Source: Bacteroidota bacterium (GTDB lineage: Bacteria > Bacteroidota > Bacteroidia > Palsa-965). Taken from it: a DNA stretch of 64,000 nt. The notes below the pieces were generated by a model. It made no database searches. It was not told the DNA's origin and saw only the letters and a list, made by a program, of their open reading frames with translations. Positions 8,198 through 17,110 of this stretch are shown in pieces. Position 1 is the first letter of the stretch, and every line of letters begins with the position of its first letter. The stretch covers positions 36,445-100,444 of the forward strand of contig VBWE01000020.1 of NCBI GenBank assembly GCA_006218065.1. Direction: 5' to 3'. A program made the translations under genes and the position numbers.

Positions 8198-11100
8198 TTA
8201 ATGATTCTTTACCATTCGTTTGGTGTCGATTACCTGGCCATCTGCAACAAGCGTGTATGTGTACAGGCCATTGCTCAGGTCATTGGCAAATACATGCACA
8301 CTGCCTTTGCCCGGTTTGGCATCCAGGTCAACGGAGTTGATCAGTTTGCCTTCGGCATTGTAAAACAGTATTTGTGCTTTTACTACGGCATCAGTCAACG
8401 TATAGGTGATCGTAGTCTGTTCCGCAAACGGGTTCGGTGTATTCTGGTCCAGGATGATCGATTTGATATCGCTCAGTTCAACCGTTGTCGAATTATCAGG
8501 CTGTACCGGGACATTAGTGCCGGTAAGAATATTCTTCAGCGTTTCAATTTCGTTTTTCAGCGTTTCAATTTCCGACTGCTGTTCCTGGATCGACTTGGTC
8601 AGTACGGGGATCAGTCCGTCGTAATTCACCGCTTTGAACTCGCCGCCTTTGCTGATCACGTTGCCTTGATCATCTTTAAATTCGGGCTTGCGGGTATCCG
8701 TAACGAGTTCCGGAATAACCTGCTCCAGTTCCTGTGCAATAAAACCGTATTGTTTTCCTTCACGCAGATGGAGTTCCGGAAATGCAGCCGTTTTATGATC
8801 ATAGGTTACCGGGTTCAGTTTTTTCAGCAGTTCGAGGCCGGATTCAAGCGTAACAACGTTTTCCTTTAATTTCTGATCGGAAAAAGAGAATGCGGGGCCG
8901 CTTGTGATTCCTCCTACAAAATAACCTCCGAATGTTTCACCTTCACCGTAAACACCATAACTATTTGTAGCTGTACCGCCCGCGTTTATCGTGGCGATAC
9001 CAACCACCCCGATATTATTGGTTGTTGTCCCGGTGGGGGCAGTCGTGGCGTAGCTGAAGGTGCCGATATTATCCTGTGCAGTCGCACCGTTAGTTGCGGT
9101 AGCATAAGTGCCGTAATTCAGGTTGGTACCGGCAGCAGTGAACAAACCGCCGCGTGCGTTCGCTGAAAGCGGGTTGGTTGAAGTGGCCACGCCGAGAATA
9201 CCCGCGTTGCTGAGTCCGTTGCTCGCTTCACCCCAGGTTCCTACGTTGTTCAGCGCAAAGGAACCGCTGGCATACGCCTGCGAGCTTCTGCCCCGGACGC
9301 CGGTGTTTCCCGTACTGTTGAGGGCATCTCCGTAAACGCCCACGTTCTCGCGGTTAGTTCCGTTGGCCGTGCCGGATACGCCGTAAGCGCCACCCATGTA
9401 AGGCGTGCTGGTGGCAATGTCGCGGTTTTCGGAGCGCGCAGCAACGACGAGGGGCAGCGTATTGGTGGTAATGCTCCGGATTACGTCAAGTTTCGCGCCC
9501 GGTGTGCAGGTGGTGCCGATGCCTACAAAGTTGTCGCCGTCGAGCAATGTGCCCGTGGGATCAGTAAACACAAAATTGTTCGTGTTCATCGGAATTTCCC
9601 AATCTCCGGCCAGAACAGGAGCCGTAGAAGGGCTTACACAAAGTCCGCCGAGAGCAGACCCCGATGTTCCACCATCTACATAAATCACATCGCCGTTCGC
9701 ATCCACAGCCAGCACGCCCGTGCCGGGATTGGGCACGGTGGGCGTAGCAGTGCTCAGGTCTTCGAAACGCAAGCCGCTGACTCCACCTGGCGTCAGGTCG
9801 TCCAGCGCTATACCGTTGATGTGTACGGTGTTCTGCGGCGTGATGGCTAAAGTAAAGAAGTCTCCGAACCCGGTTCTTCCTATGTTGCCGTCGCTCCACA
9901 TGCGGGCAATTTCCAGTCCTTCCGAAGTTGCTGCTGTTGTTCCTGATGGGGTTGCCTGCGTATAGGTAAAGCGCATATTCTGGGATAAATTTCCGCCCCA
10001 GTTCACTACAGCATCATTGACGCCGTTTACATCACGCTTCAGACCAACATACATGCTGTTCAATCCGAACGATGAAAACATTCCCACATCCATCCAGGCG
10101 CGGTGCCCGAAAGTGATGCCGAACAGATCGTTGTTGTAGCCCAGGTGCAGCAGGGATAAAGGCCGGGTTAACGGTGAATTTGGATTATGGCTGATGCTCA
10201 TCCGGGTAAAATTACCATTCACGCTGGCGTAAGGCGTGTACGGACCATATCCTATGCCCCCTAAGGCTGTAGGTGTATTGTAACTCATGATACGTACGCG
10301 TTCCCGCGTTGCAGTTGCAGTAGTGGTTGTGGTGTTCGCGTTGGTCGAAAGCAGCAGCGGCTGCAGCTCCTGGTTGTACAGCATGCCGATACCATTTTGC
10401 AGTGCGTTCGTACTGCCGAAGATACCTAAACGAAGACCGTCGCTGGCCAGAATTCCTGTCGGACCGTTATTGACTGATCCTCCACTCCCGAGGAACTGGT
10501 TGCTGATCTGGTGCCAACTGCTCGCAGCGTTTTCCTGGTGCTGGTGCAAATTACTTTGGGGATCAATTTGCTGATTAAAGCGGGGACCGATACCGACATT
10601 GCCGGTTCCCATCATACGGATAATTTCACGGCCGTCGTTATCGACACCGTTTAAATCAGGTATGTTTGCTGTTTCGGAAGCTATAGACCCTGCTCCGGCA
10701 GTAAAGCGGAAGCTCATCACATCTTTCCCCGCCGGACCTGAAGCATTATCACTCCAGGCGATAACAGTTTCCGTCCTGTCCAGAGCTCCTACCTGCCGGT
10801 GTCCTATGTACGACAAGTCATTATTGCTTGTATAGGTGATGCCCGTCTGCATCCAGTCACGGAAGCCACCCGTTTGTACAAAGGTGCCGGGACCATTCAG
10901 ATGAAATAAGCTGAATGCGCCATTATTGGGACTGAGGGGAGATTGATATAGCGGGCCGATGGTATTACTTCCTGGCTGGCCAAGCAGTAAATAACCGTTT
11001 CGTGTTTGGGTAAACCCATTGATGTTGTATGAAACATTCCCGTTCAGCTTCATCCGGTATGCATCATTTGTAATCGTGTAAATCGGAGAATTATAACAGG

Positions 11101-11281
11101 TGCCGAACCTATTATCATTTCCACCAGGTCCTGCAGCTTGGTTTCCGCCCCTGAGCCATGCCCTGGACGAGCCTGCACCGGAGAGCGACGGTGTCGACAA
11201 ACAACTGCCCGTTGGTTGCAGTTGCGCATAAGTTTCCATCCCTCCGATGAAAATAAATGCCAGTACTAGTGTTTTTCTCAT
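8198..11281 (-). CDS. Secreted protein with S74 intramolecular chaperone domain and T9SS type A sorting domain
   Basis: A 1027-residue secreted protein. A signal peptide (MRKTLVLAFIFIGGMETYA) is followed by a long Asn/Gly/Thr-rich region. At about residues 798-905 lies a peptidase S74-type domain (FSFSDQKLKENVVTLESGLE, then KQYGFIAQELEQVIPELV), the family known from phage tail spikes, where a Ser-Lys pair self-cleaves after trimer folding; the serine and lysine of SDQKLK are present. A short coiled coil (IQEQQSEIETLKNEIETLKN) follows, then a T9SS sorting domain (LDQNTPNPFAEQTTITYTL to the end). It is probably a trimeric cell-surface fibre or adhesin. If S74 cleaved as in phage, the sorting domain would be released with the chaperone, so cleavage may be lost or timed. 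Confidence 0.88.
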   Translation of the reverse strand: MRKTLVLAFIFIGGMETYAQLQPTGSCLSTPSLSGAGSSRAWLRGGNQAAGPGGNDNRFGTCYNSPIYTITNDAYRMKLNGNVSYNINGFTQTRNGYLLLGQPGSNTIGPLYQSPLSPNNGAFSLFHLNGPGTFVQTGGFRDWMQTGITYTSNNDLSYIGHRQVGALDRTETVIAWSDNASGPAGKDVMSFRFTAGAGSIASETANIPDLNGVDNDGREIIRMMGTGNVGIGPRFNQQIDPQSNLHQHQENAASSWHQISNQFLGSGGSVNNGPTGILASDGLRLGIFGSTNALQNGIGMLYNQELQPLLLSTNANTTTTTATATRERVRIMSYNTPTALGGIGYGPYTPYASVNGNFTRMSISHNPNSPLTRPLSLLHLGYNNDLFGITFGHRAWMDVGMFSSFGLNSMYVGLKRDVNGVNDAVVNWGGNLSQNMRFTYTQATPSGTTAATSEGLEIARMWSDGNIGRTGFGDFFTLAITPQNTVHINGIALDDLTPGGVSGLRFEDLSTATPTVPNPGTGVLAVDANGDVIYVDGGTSGSALGGLCVSPSTAPVLAGDWEIPMNTNNFVFTDPTGTLLDGDNFVGIGTTCTPGAKLDVIRSITTNTLPLVVAARSENRDIATSTPYMGGAYGVSGTANGTNRENVGVYGDALNSTGNTGVRGRSSQAYASGSFALNNVGTWGEASNGLSNAGILGVATSTNPLSANARGGLFTAAGTNLNYGTYATATNGATAQDNIGTFSYATTAPTGTTTNNIGVVGIATINAGGTATNSYGVYGEGETFGGYFVGGITSGPAFSFSDQKLKENVVTLESGLELLKKLNPVTYDHKTAAFPELHLREGKQYGFIAQELEQVIPELVTDTRKPEFKDDQGNVISKGGEFKAVNYDGLIPVLTKSIQEQQSEIETLKNEIETLKNILTGTNVPVQPDNSTTVELSDIKSIILDQNTPNPFAEQTTITYTLTDAVVKAQILFYNAEGKLINSVDLDAKPGKGSVHVFANDLSNGLYTYTLVADGQVIDTKRMVKNH

Positions 11282-11306
11282 GGTATTTTGCTTTTAAAGT
11301 TCGAAG

Positions 11307-11314
11307 CAAACATA
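11307..11314 (-). promoter_or_regulatory. -7 box (TATGTTTG) of the S74/T9SS gene
   Basis: Exact TAnnTTTG match on the minus strand, 25 bases upstream of the start codon at 11281. No clear TTG box at the usual spacing. Confidence 0.5.
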
Positions 11315-11392
11315 AATGCAGTTTCGTCTTTAACATATTGGTATTATGTTGTTTGTGACGAATCCCCCATGAAATAGTGACGAACCGGAAGT

Positions 11393-14086
11393 CTAAAACC
11401 GGATTTTTTTGAGCTCTTCGAGATAAGTTTCCCCTACAGGCAATCTTTCATTGTTTACAGTTACGTCCTTTTTGCTTTTTGCCTGCACTTTGTCGAGCCG
11501 GACAATATAGGATCGACTGATCTGGAGGTACTCCAAAGGATCGGGAACGATGTCCAGGAACTCGCCGATCTTGAACCGGACCAGGTATTTTTGAGTATCG
11601 GCATGAATTTCAATGTAGTTGCCGTCGGCTTTCACGTAACAAATGGTATGTGTCGGAATACGTATATCTTTTCCTTGCTCCCGGAATACCACGTAATTGG
11701 TTTTCCGGGTAAAGCGTTTCAAGACTTGCCGCAGCAGTTCGCGCGTGATATCACGATTATAACTTAAAATCCGGTACCGGAAAAAAAGATAAATCAACAG
11801 GACAATGACAACTGTAAGGCCGGTGATAAACCACCAGGTTTTCCAGAACGGGGGTAAAATAGTAAAGCGTATTCTTTTTTCCTGGTCATCCCAGTATTGG
11901 TTGGATCCTTTTACCTGTATTATAAAGGTGTAAGTACCGGGCGGGAGGGAGGAGTAAAGCGCTTCCCGGGAGCTTGTATAATTCCATTTATTCTGAAGTC
12001 CTTCCAGCATATACCTGTAAACTACGGGCGAGCCTGTAAAACTGACGGCGCCGAAACTGAATTCAACCCGGTTTTGATTGTAGGATAAAGATTCTCCGTC
12101 GGCCAGCCCGGCTTCGCGGTCATTTATGGTGACCTGCTGAATCGATAAATAATAGTTGCGCGTAACCGGCTCGCGCTCCATTATTTTTGCCGGGAAAAAG
12201 CATATTCCCTGCCGGGTTCCGACCCAGGCGGTGTCGTGATGTATCGTGATGCCTGTTACCTCGTTGCTTATAAGCCCTTGCTGGTTGGACATCACTTTTA
12301 CATCAAACGATCCGCTTTTTGTTTTTTCAATACGGTTTAACCCGGCGTTGGTGCAGATCCATAAAACGGATTGGTTTTCTGCATATATCATATTAATAAT
12401 GTTGTTGGCCAACCCTGCTTTTTCATCCAGGCGGCTGACCGTTTTTTGATCATAAAACAATACTCCCTGCCCTTTGGTGGCGATAGCCATTACTGATCCG
12501 AAAATTTTCAGATCACTAATCCAGGTCTCGGGTACTATATTCACTTTTTCATACGCCGGGACATCGCCGTTACGCATCACGTACAAGCCTTTATTACTGC
12601 CCAGGTACAGACTGCCTTTGTAATGGCAAAGCGCATTTACCCGGAATCCCGTTTTTAGAAAGGTAAGCGTTTGAAGATGCGCCAGGTGGGCATTGCCATA
12701 CCCTCCTATCCAAACAGAGTCGACCGGGGAAACATACACGCATGTAGGGTTGAAATTTAAGATCAGTTGCCCCGTTTTTTTTCCTTCGGATAACATCAGG
12801 TCCGAGGAATAAAATATTTTTTCCCCTGGAAAATCAGTCGCCACAATAGCCGGTTTTTTGATCCGTGGACGATAAATGCTATGCAACATATTCTGTTCAA
12901 GCACATCGACATTCCCGTTGTAATATCCCAGCCAAATCCTTCCTTCCTTATCCTTTGTTATACTGTTGATCCAATCCTGCTCACTATTTACCGAAGCAAA
13001 AGTTGTCACGAAGGTATTTCGTGCATGAAAAACACCATCGTTCAGGGTGGATACCCAGAACCCGTCTTCATGATCAACCAGCAGCCTGGTAACTGATTTC
13101 CCCATTAAAAATCTGCGCTTTACTTTTCCGTCCAGGTTATAAATGGTAACGCCGCCGTACCGGAAGCCTACCCAGAATAAAGAATCATTCAGTTGGCCTA
13201 ATGAAATCGGATCGTGGATATTCGTAACGCGCAGTGTGTCATGATCCGGCCGTATGATCGTTATCTGCTTCGGGTTGACAAATACAGCCGAAGCGGAATG
13301 CTGAAAATAACAGGCCCTGGTAAGATCGTCGCCCCTGCATTCGGGTACGGAGGATACATGACCGGACCAATACGTTTCCGGTTTGACAGTTTGATCGGAT
13401 GGCTGGAGATAAAAAAAATCAGGATGTTTTTTGCGATGGACCAGGACACTTTTATTCGTACGAAGCCCGTTATGTCCCTGTTGATTTTTTAATATTTTTC
13501 CATCAGCGTCAATATGCAAGTACCCGATAGAATTTACAAACCCCATATACAACTCGTTGTTTGCAGTTACATGGATAGCCTGGGGGACGATCACATCCGG
13601 CAAAGAAGTCAGAATTTTATTGAATTTGTACGGCGTAAAAACAGGCTCCCGGCCGGAGAAACAAAACACACTTTTGTTAAAGGTGCTGCACCATATTTTA
13701 CCATCGGCCTGGCAGTAAAATTTAAAAATAGTGTTGTCGGTTAACCCGTCTGCTATGGTGTAATTTCTAAAATCATAACCATTAAACCGGGAAAGACCGC
13801 GGTCGGTTGTGAACCACAAATTGCCGTATTGATCCTGGATAATATCGTGGACCTGCGAGCTGGGAAGTCCCTGGTCAACACCATAGTGCCTGAAGCCCAG
13901 GTCTTGCGCCCGTACCGTGTGAATACCGGCAATCAGAATCAGGCAGTAAATAATATTTTTTATCGGATGGATATGTATACGCTTATTGATCCCGGGGACA
14001 AAAATACCGATTAAAGGGTAAGGAGAAATGGATTCTGCAGTCGTGTCTCCGATTGGACTTAAACAAAACTTCAGGACACTTTGCAT
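11393..14086 (-). CDS. Beta-propeller sensor with Y_Y_Y domain, one membrane helix and LytTR DNA-binding domain
   Basis: An 897-residue regulator. A signal-anchor-like segment (about residues 44-60) precedes a two-component-regulator propeller (repeats such as DIIQDQYGNLWFTTDRGLSRFNG and GLANNIINMIYAENQSVLWICTNAGLNRI, with the usual W[FI]xTxxGL pattern). A Y_Y_Y domain ends near PPGTYTFIIQVKG, then one membrane helix (TWWFITGLTVVIVLLIYLFF, about 745-765). The cytoplasmic end is a LytTR domain (IRIPTHTICYVKADGNYIEIHA to the C-terminus). There is no histidine kinase domain, so a periplasmic signal would act directly on DNA binding. The first 40 residues look untypical and the true start may be internal. 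Target genes are unknown; it lies 3' of the polysaccharide operon on the same strand. Confidence 0.88.
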   Translation of the reverse strand: MQSVLKFCLSPIGDTTAESISPYPLIGIFVPGINKRIHIHPIKNIIYCLILIAGIHTVRAQDLGFRHYGVDQGLPSSQVHDIIQDQYGNLWFTTDRGLSRFNGYDFRNYTIADGLTDNTIFKFYCQADGKIWCSTFNKSVFCFSGREPVFTPYKFNKILTSLPDVIVPQAIHVTANNELYMGFVNSIGYLHIDADGKILKNQQGHNGLRTNKSVLVHRKKHPDFFYLQPSDQTVKPETYWSGHVSSVPECRGDDLTRACYFQHSASAVFVNPKQITIIRPDHDTLRVTNIHDPISLGQLNDSLFWVGFRYGGVTIYNLDGKVKRRFLMGKSVTRLLVDHEDGFWVSTLNDGVFHARNTFVTTFASVNSEQDWINSITKDKEGRIWLGYYNGNVDVLEQNMLHSIYRPRIKKPAIVATDFPGEKIFYSSDLMLSEGKKTGQLILNFNPTCVYVSPVDSVWIGGYGNAHLAHLQTLTFLKTGFRVNALCHYKGSLYLGSNKGLYVMRNGDVPAYEKVNIVPETWISDLKIFGSVMAIATKGQGVLFYDQKTVSRLDEKAGLANNIINMIYAENQSVLWICTNAGLNRIEKTKSGSFDVKVMSNQQGLISNEVTGITIHHDTAWVGTRQGICFFPAKIMEREPVTRNYYLSIQQVTINDREAGLADGESLSYNQNRVEFSFGAVSFTGSPVVYRYMLEGLQNKWNYTSSREALYSSLPPGTYTFIIQVKGSNQYWDDQEKRIRFTILPPFWKTWWFITGLTVVIVLLIYLFFRYRILSYNRDITRELLRQVLKRFTRKTNYVVFREQGKDIRIPTHTICYVKADGNYIEIHADTQKYLVRFKIGEFLDIVPDPLEYLQISRSYIVRLDKVQAKSKKDVTVNNERLPVGETYLEELKKIRF

Positions 14087-14123
14087 ATGGGTAAAGGAGG
14101 AAGAGCATAAGGAGCAAGATGCT

Positions 14124-15428
14124 TCAAATCTTCAACGCCTTCGCATGCCGCGATGTCTTCTGCGGATTCCACGGATCCTTGTACGATGCCTTGAAAAGCA
14201 ATTCCTGGATATACGCTACCGAACGGATAATCCGCAGGTAATACCCGAAGTAAATCACCATCACGGGCAGGTACGGAAGGAAATAACCGATCGGTTCGTT
14301 GCGCTTGGTGCGGAAAAGGGAGAACATGAGGTACTTGACCACGTTACTGCAGGTGTACAGCAGGATGTTCGTCATCAGGATGAACGGAATGTACGAAGCG
14401 AAATTCACCACCATGTCGGCGATGTACACGTACCATTTGATGTTCAGTACCAGGTTATAGGTAATCTCGACGAATGAAATAAAATTGGACCAGCGGAATG
14501 TTTCGTTCGGGTAAAAAACGTCGCGGTGTTTGCGCAGGCGGAAACGGATGAGCGATTTGTCCCAGCGCAGGCGCTGGCGTATGAGTTTCCGGAACGTAAC
14601 CGGCACACTGGTTTTGCAGATCGCGTTCGGCTCGAAACGGATTTTGTAACCGAGCTTGCGCACTTTTACCGTGATGTCGCCGTCGAGCCCGGGCCCGATG
14701 TCCCAGCCGCCCACGCGCGTCAGCGCCTCGCGCCGGAACGCACCGAACGCGCCCGAGATCACCCGGTAAATGCCCAGTTCGCTCGTCGCGATGCGGCCCA
14801 CGGAAATCGTATCGAAATATTCGACGGCCTGCAGCGTGGCGCAGAGACTGTGTTTGTAATTGCGCACGGTTACGTTTCCACCCACCGCGCCCACGCGGAT
14901 GTCGTAAAAAAACGGGATGATGATATTTTCCAGCGCATCGCGGTCGTATGAACAGTCGGCATCGAGGTGGACCACGAACTTGCCCCGCGCATAACGCAGC
15001 CCGAGGTTCGCCGCCGACGCTTTCCCGCCGCGCACGTCGTTGCGCAGGTACAGGTTGATGAACCCGTTGCGTTTCAGGCTCGCGCAGATAGCCGGCGTCT
15101 GGTCGTCGGAACCGTCGTCGATGATGATCAGCTCGTAATTCGTGTACGTCTGTTCCTTCAGCGAAAGCGCGAGACGGAAAATATGCTGCCCTTCGTTTTT
15201 ACCCGGAACGATGATCGAAATGAGCGGCTGCTGCTCGAAAAGTTCCTGCCGGGCCCTTCTTGTACGGTCTTTCCTGAACCTGCGCGTCAGCCACCAGAGT
15301 GAAACCGTGAGGAAATCGAGCACGAAAAACCGCAGGAATTCAAAAAAAACGAAGAACCAGAAAATGCGGACGAATTTCCAGAGGTCGATGGACGTGACGT
15401 AAGCATAAAAATCGTCGAGGAAATGCAT
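14124..15428 (-). CDS. Processive family 2 glycosyltransferase, polysaccharide synthase
   Basis: A 434-residue membrane GT2. One N-terminal helix (IFWFFVFFEFLRFFVLDFLTV) precedes the GT-A domain: IIVPGKNEGQ, the nucleotide-binding IIIDDGSDD, the metal-binding LDADCS, and RQRLRWDKS, the Q/RxxRW motif of processive synthases such as BcsA, PgaC and hyaluronan synthase. The usual (T/G)ED motif reads GLDGDITVKV here, so the general base would be an Asp. Several C-terminal helices (residues about 330-410) can form the translocation channel. It is the last gene of the operon with the TolC-like, HlyD-like and zinc-ribbon genes but is separated by 239 bases holding an inverted repeat. The polymer is unknown. 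Confidence 0.9.
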   Translation of the reverse strand: MHFLDDFYAYVTSIDLWKFVRIFWFFVFFEFLRFFVLDFLTVSLWWLTRRFRKDRTRRARQELFEQQPLISIIVPGKNEGQHIFRLALSLKEQTYTNYELIIIDDGSDDQTPAICASLKRNGFINLYLRNDVRGGKASAANLGLRYARGKFVVHLDADCSYDRDALENIIIPFFYDIRVGAVGGNVTVRNYKHSLCATLQAVEYFDTISVGRIATSELGIYRVISGAFGAFRREALTRVGGWDIGPGLDGDITVKVRKLGYKIRFEPNAICKTSVPVTFRKLIRQRLRWDKSLIRFRLRKHRDVFYPNETFRWSNFISFVEITYNLVLNIKWYVYIADMVVNFASYIPFILMTNILLYTCSNVVKYLMFSLFRTKRNEPIGYFLPYLPVMVIYFGYYLRIIRSVAYIQELLFKASYKDPWNPQKTSRHAKALKI

Positions 15429-15503
15429 TGTTTAGTTCTGTTTAAATTCCTCAGAGTAAATGTTACCTGTGAAGTGATTCGTATTTCGGAATGTGTTCTC
15501 TTT

Positions 15504-15634
15504 CAGTTTGCCAGTTTGCAGTTGGCAGTTTTGGTATTACAAGGAAGTCGTCAAAATTTGCATACTCCTGGTTTAAACAAGACAAAACTGCAAACTGCAA
15601 ACTGCCAACTGGCAAACTGCAAACTGGCAAACTG
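15504..15634. repeat. Intergenic inverted repeat made of the word AACTGC/AACTGGC
   Basis: The left arm 15504-15523 (CAGTTTGCCAGTTTGCAGTT) is an exact inverse of 15615-15634. Around both arms the words CAAACTG and CCAACTGG are reiterated (right side 15584-15634). It fills the gap between the regulator gene and the GT2 gene of the polysaccharide operon, where it could form a hairpin in the mRNA and alter expression of the synthase. Confidence 0.85.
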
Positions 15635-15667
15635 CAACACCATCTTCATGCTTCCGGTTACACAGTT

Positions 15668-17104
15668 TTAATTAAACAATTCCTTCGCCAGCAGTTGCAG
15701 TTGCGCATCCACCGGCGTGCCGATCTGCAGCGGTTCGATATGATGGCGGATGCTCGCTTCGAAGGCGCTGAAATTTTTGTGAATGGCGGTTTGCATCGAA
15801 CGCTCGATATTATTCGCCGTGGCTGCCGCCGCTGCGGGATCGGTATCGATCATGGATACGTAAAAAGTAGCGGCGCTTTCGAGCCCAATATAATCCGACG
15901 GGCGGATATTTTCCCGCACGAGGTTCATCAGTTCGATGATCAGGTTCTTCCGCGATTTCGCCCCGATACGGTTGTACAGTTCGTAAATGTTCTCGAGGTG
16001 GAATACGGCCACGCTGCTTTTCAGCGCACTGTTTTTCCGCATCCGTTCCACTTCGTAGTGCAGCATCACTTTCATCACTTCCGGCCGGATGGTGCCGAAA
16101 ATATCTTCCACTTCCTGCGAAGCCGTGAACAGCCCGTTGACAGCGGCCGAACGGCCTTTCTTGGTGAGCTTGAACAAATAGATCGTTTTTGGAATAAGAT
16201 ACTGCACTTCGATATCCTGCTCGCAGGAAAGGCATTTCGCTTTCACGTAAAAGTCCTGGAAATTATTGTCGCAGTTGTTGCAGTGGTTGATCACCGAAGG
16301 CTTGTCGTAATCCACGCCGATATGCCGCAGTGTTTTGCTGCACTTCGGGCAGGAAAGTGTATTGTCCACCGGGTTCCGGAAATCGGAGATCGGGCCGATG
16401 TATGCGCAGGGAAAATGGTGCACGAGGTCTTCGCTTTTGGCGTTCGACGACTGGCAGTGCGGGCAGACTTCACGGTAGCTGAGGAAACCGCTGCTGCAGT
16501 TGTTGCAGAGATAAATCCGTTCGTGGAAATCGGGCCAGATCAAACCTTCTTTTTCCGCCCATTCGAGAATATCGAGCGTTTGCGCTTCCTCGCGGTCGTC
16601 GAAACTCACGCTGAGTTCCGGGTACGTGTACCCGACGATGGAATTGACGTCGATGTGCGGGCGCAGCGTTTTCGTTTCACGCGTATGCATGAAGTTGAAC
16701 ACTTTTTTCATCGTCTGCGCCTGGAATGAATTCGGCAGGTTGTAATCCAACTGCGTGGTGAGCAAAAAAATCTGCCGCACGATATTCGCCAGTTCCGGCA
16801 CCTGGTCGAACGAATAGATGATGCCGTCGTGCAGGTGATTGATAAGCGGATCTTTCGTCGGTTTTACATTCAGCAGGAAAACCGGCTTGAGGTAAAACTC
16901 GGGATTGTAATGCGTGCGGATGCGTTTGATGATCAGGCGCGTGAAATCATGGTCGCGTGCGTCGAGGATAAGCGCATCGTAGCCCATCAGTTCCTCGATC
17001 CGGAACGAACTGTTGTTCTCGATATAATAAAAGAGCAGGTTGCCGTAACTGATGCGGCCGTCTTTCGCTTCTATTTTCGATTCGTTCTCTTTTTTCGTAT
17101 CCAT
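15668..17104 (-). CDS. Zinc-ribbon (TackOD1-like) regulator with degenerate GGDEF domain
   Basis: A 478-residue cytoplasmic protein without membrane segments. Residues about 30-125 resemble a receiver fold (ELMGYDALILDARD). The middle (about 195-305) holds five Cys pairs: CNNC, CPHC, CPKC, CNNC and CLSC, a pattern I associate with the TackOD1 output domain. The C-terminal 130 residues (VAVFHLENIYELYNRIGAKSRK onward) follow the secondary structure of a GGDEF domain, but the signature is replaced by LESAATFYV, so cyclase activity is not expected. In the Pel system PelD is a degenerate-GGDEF c-di-GMP receptor that controls export; a similar role here is inference. Stop and next start in the operon are six bases apart. 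Confidence 0.72.
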   Translation of the reverse strand: MDTKKENESKIEAKDGRISYGNLLFYYIENNSSFRIEELMGYDALILDARDHDFTRLIIKRIRTHYNPEFYLKPVFLLNVKPTKDPLINHLHDGIIYSFDQVPELANIVRQIFLLTTQLDYNLPNSFQAQTMKKVFNFMHTRETKTLRPHIDVNSIVGYTYPELSVSFDDREEAQTLDILEWAEKEGLIWPDFHERIYLCNNCSSGFLSYREVCPHCQSSNAKSEDLVHHFPCAYIGPISDFRNPVDNTLSCPKCSKTLRHIGVDYDKPSVINHCNNCDNNFQDFYVKAKCLSCEQDIEVQYLIPKTIYLFKLTKKGRSAAVNGLFTASQEVEDIFGTIRPEVMKVMLHYEVERMRKNSALKSSVAVFHLENIYELYNRIGAKSRKNLIIELMNLVRENIRPSDYIGLESAATFYVSMIDTDPAAAAATANNIERSMQTAIHKNFSAFEASIRHHIEPLQIGTPVDAQLQLLAKELFN

Positions 17105-17110
17105 GAATGA

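Noticed and set aside
15584..15640. Possible CRISPR array or microsatellite
   Set aside because: The repeated AACTGC words have no spacers and irregular spacing, and the region is paired with an inverse arm, so it is an inverted repeat.
15491..16729. Long plus-strand open frame opposite the zinc-ribbon regulator
   Set aside because: It is antisense to a gene with clear motifs and has no recognisable domain; high-GC codons often leave such frames open.
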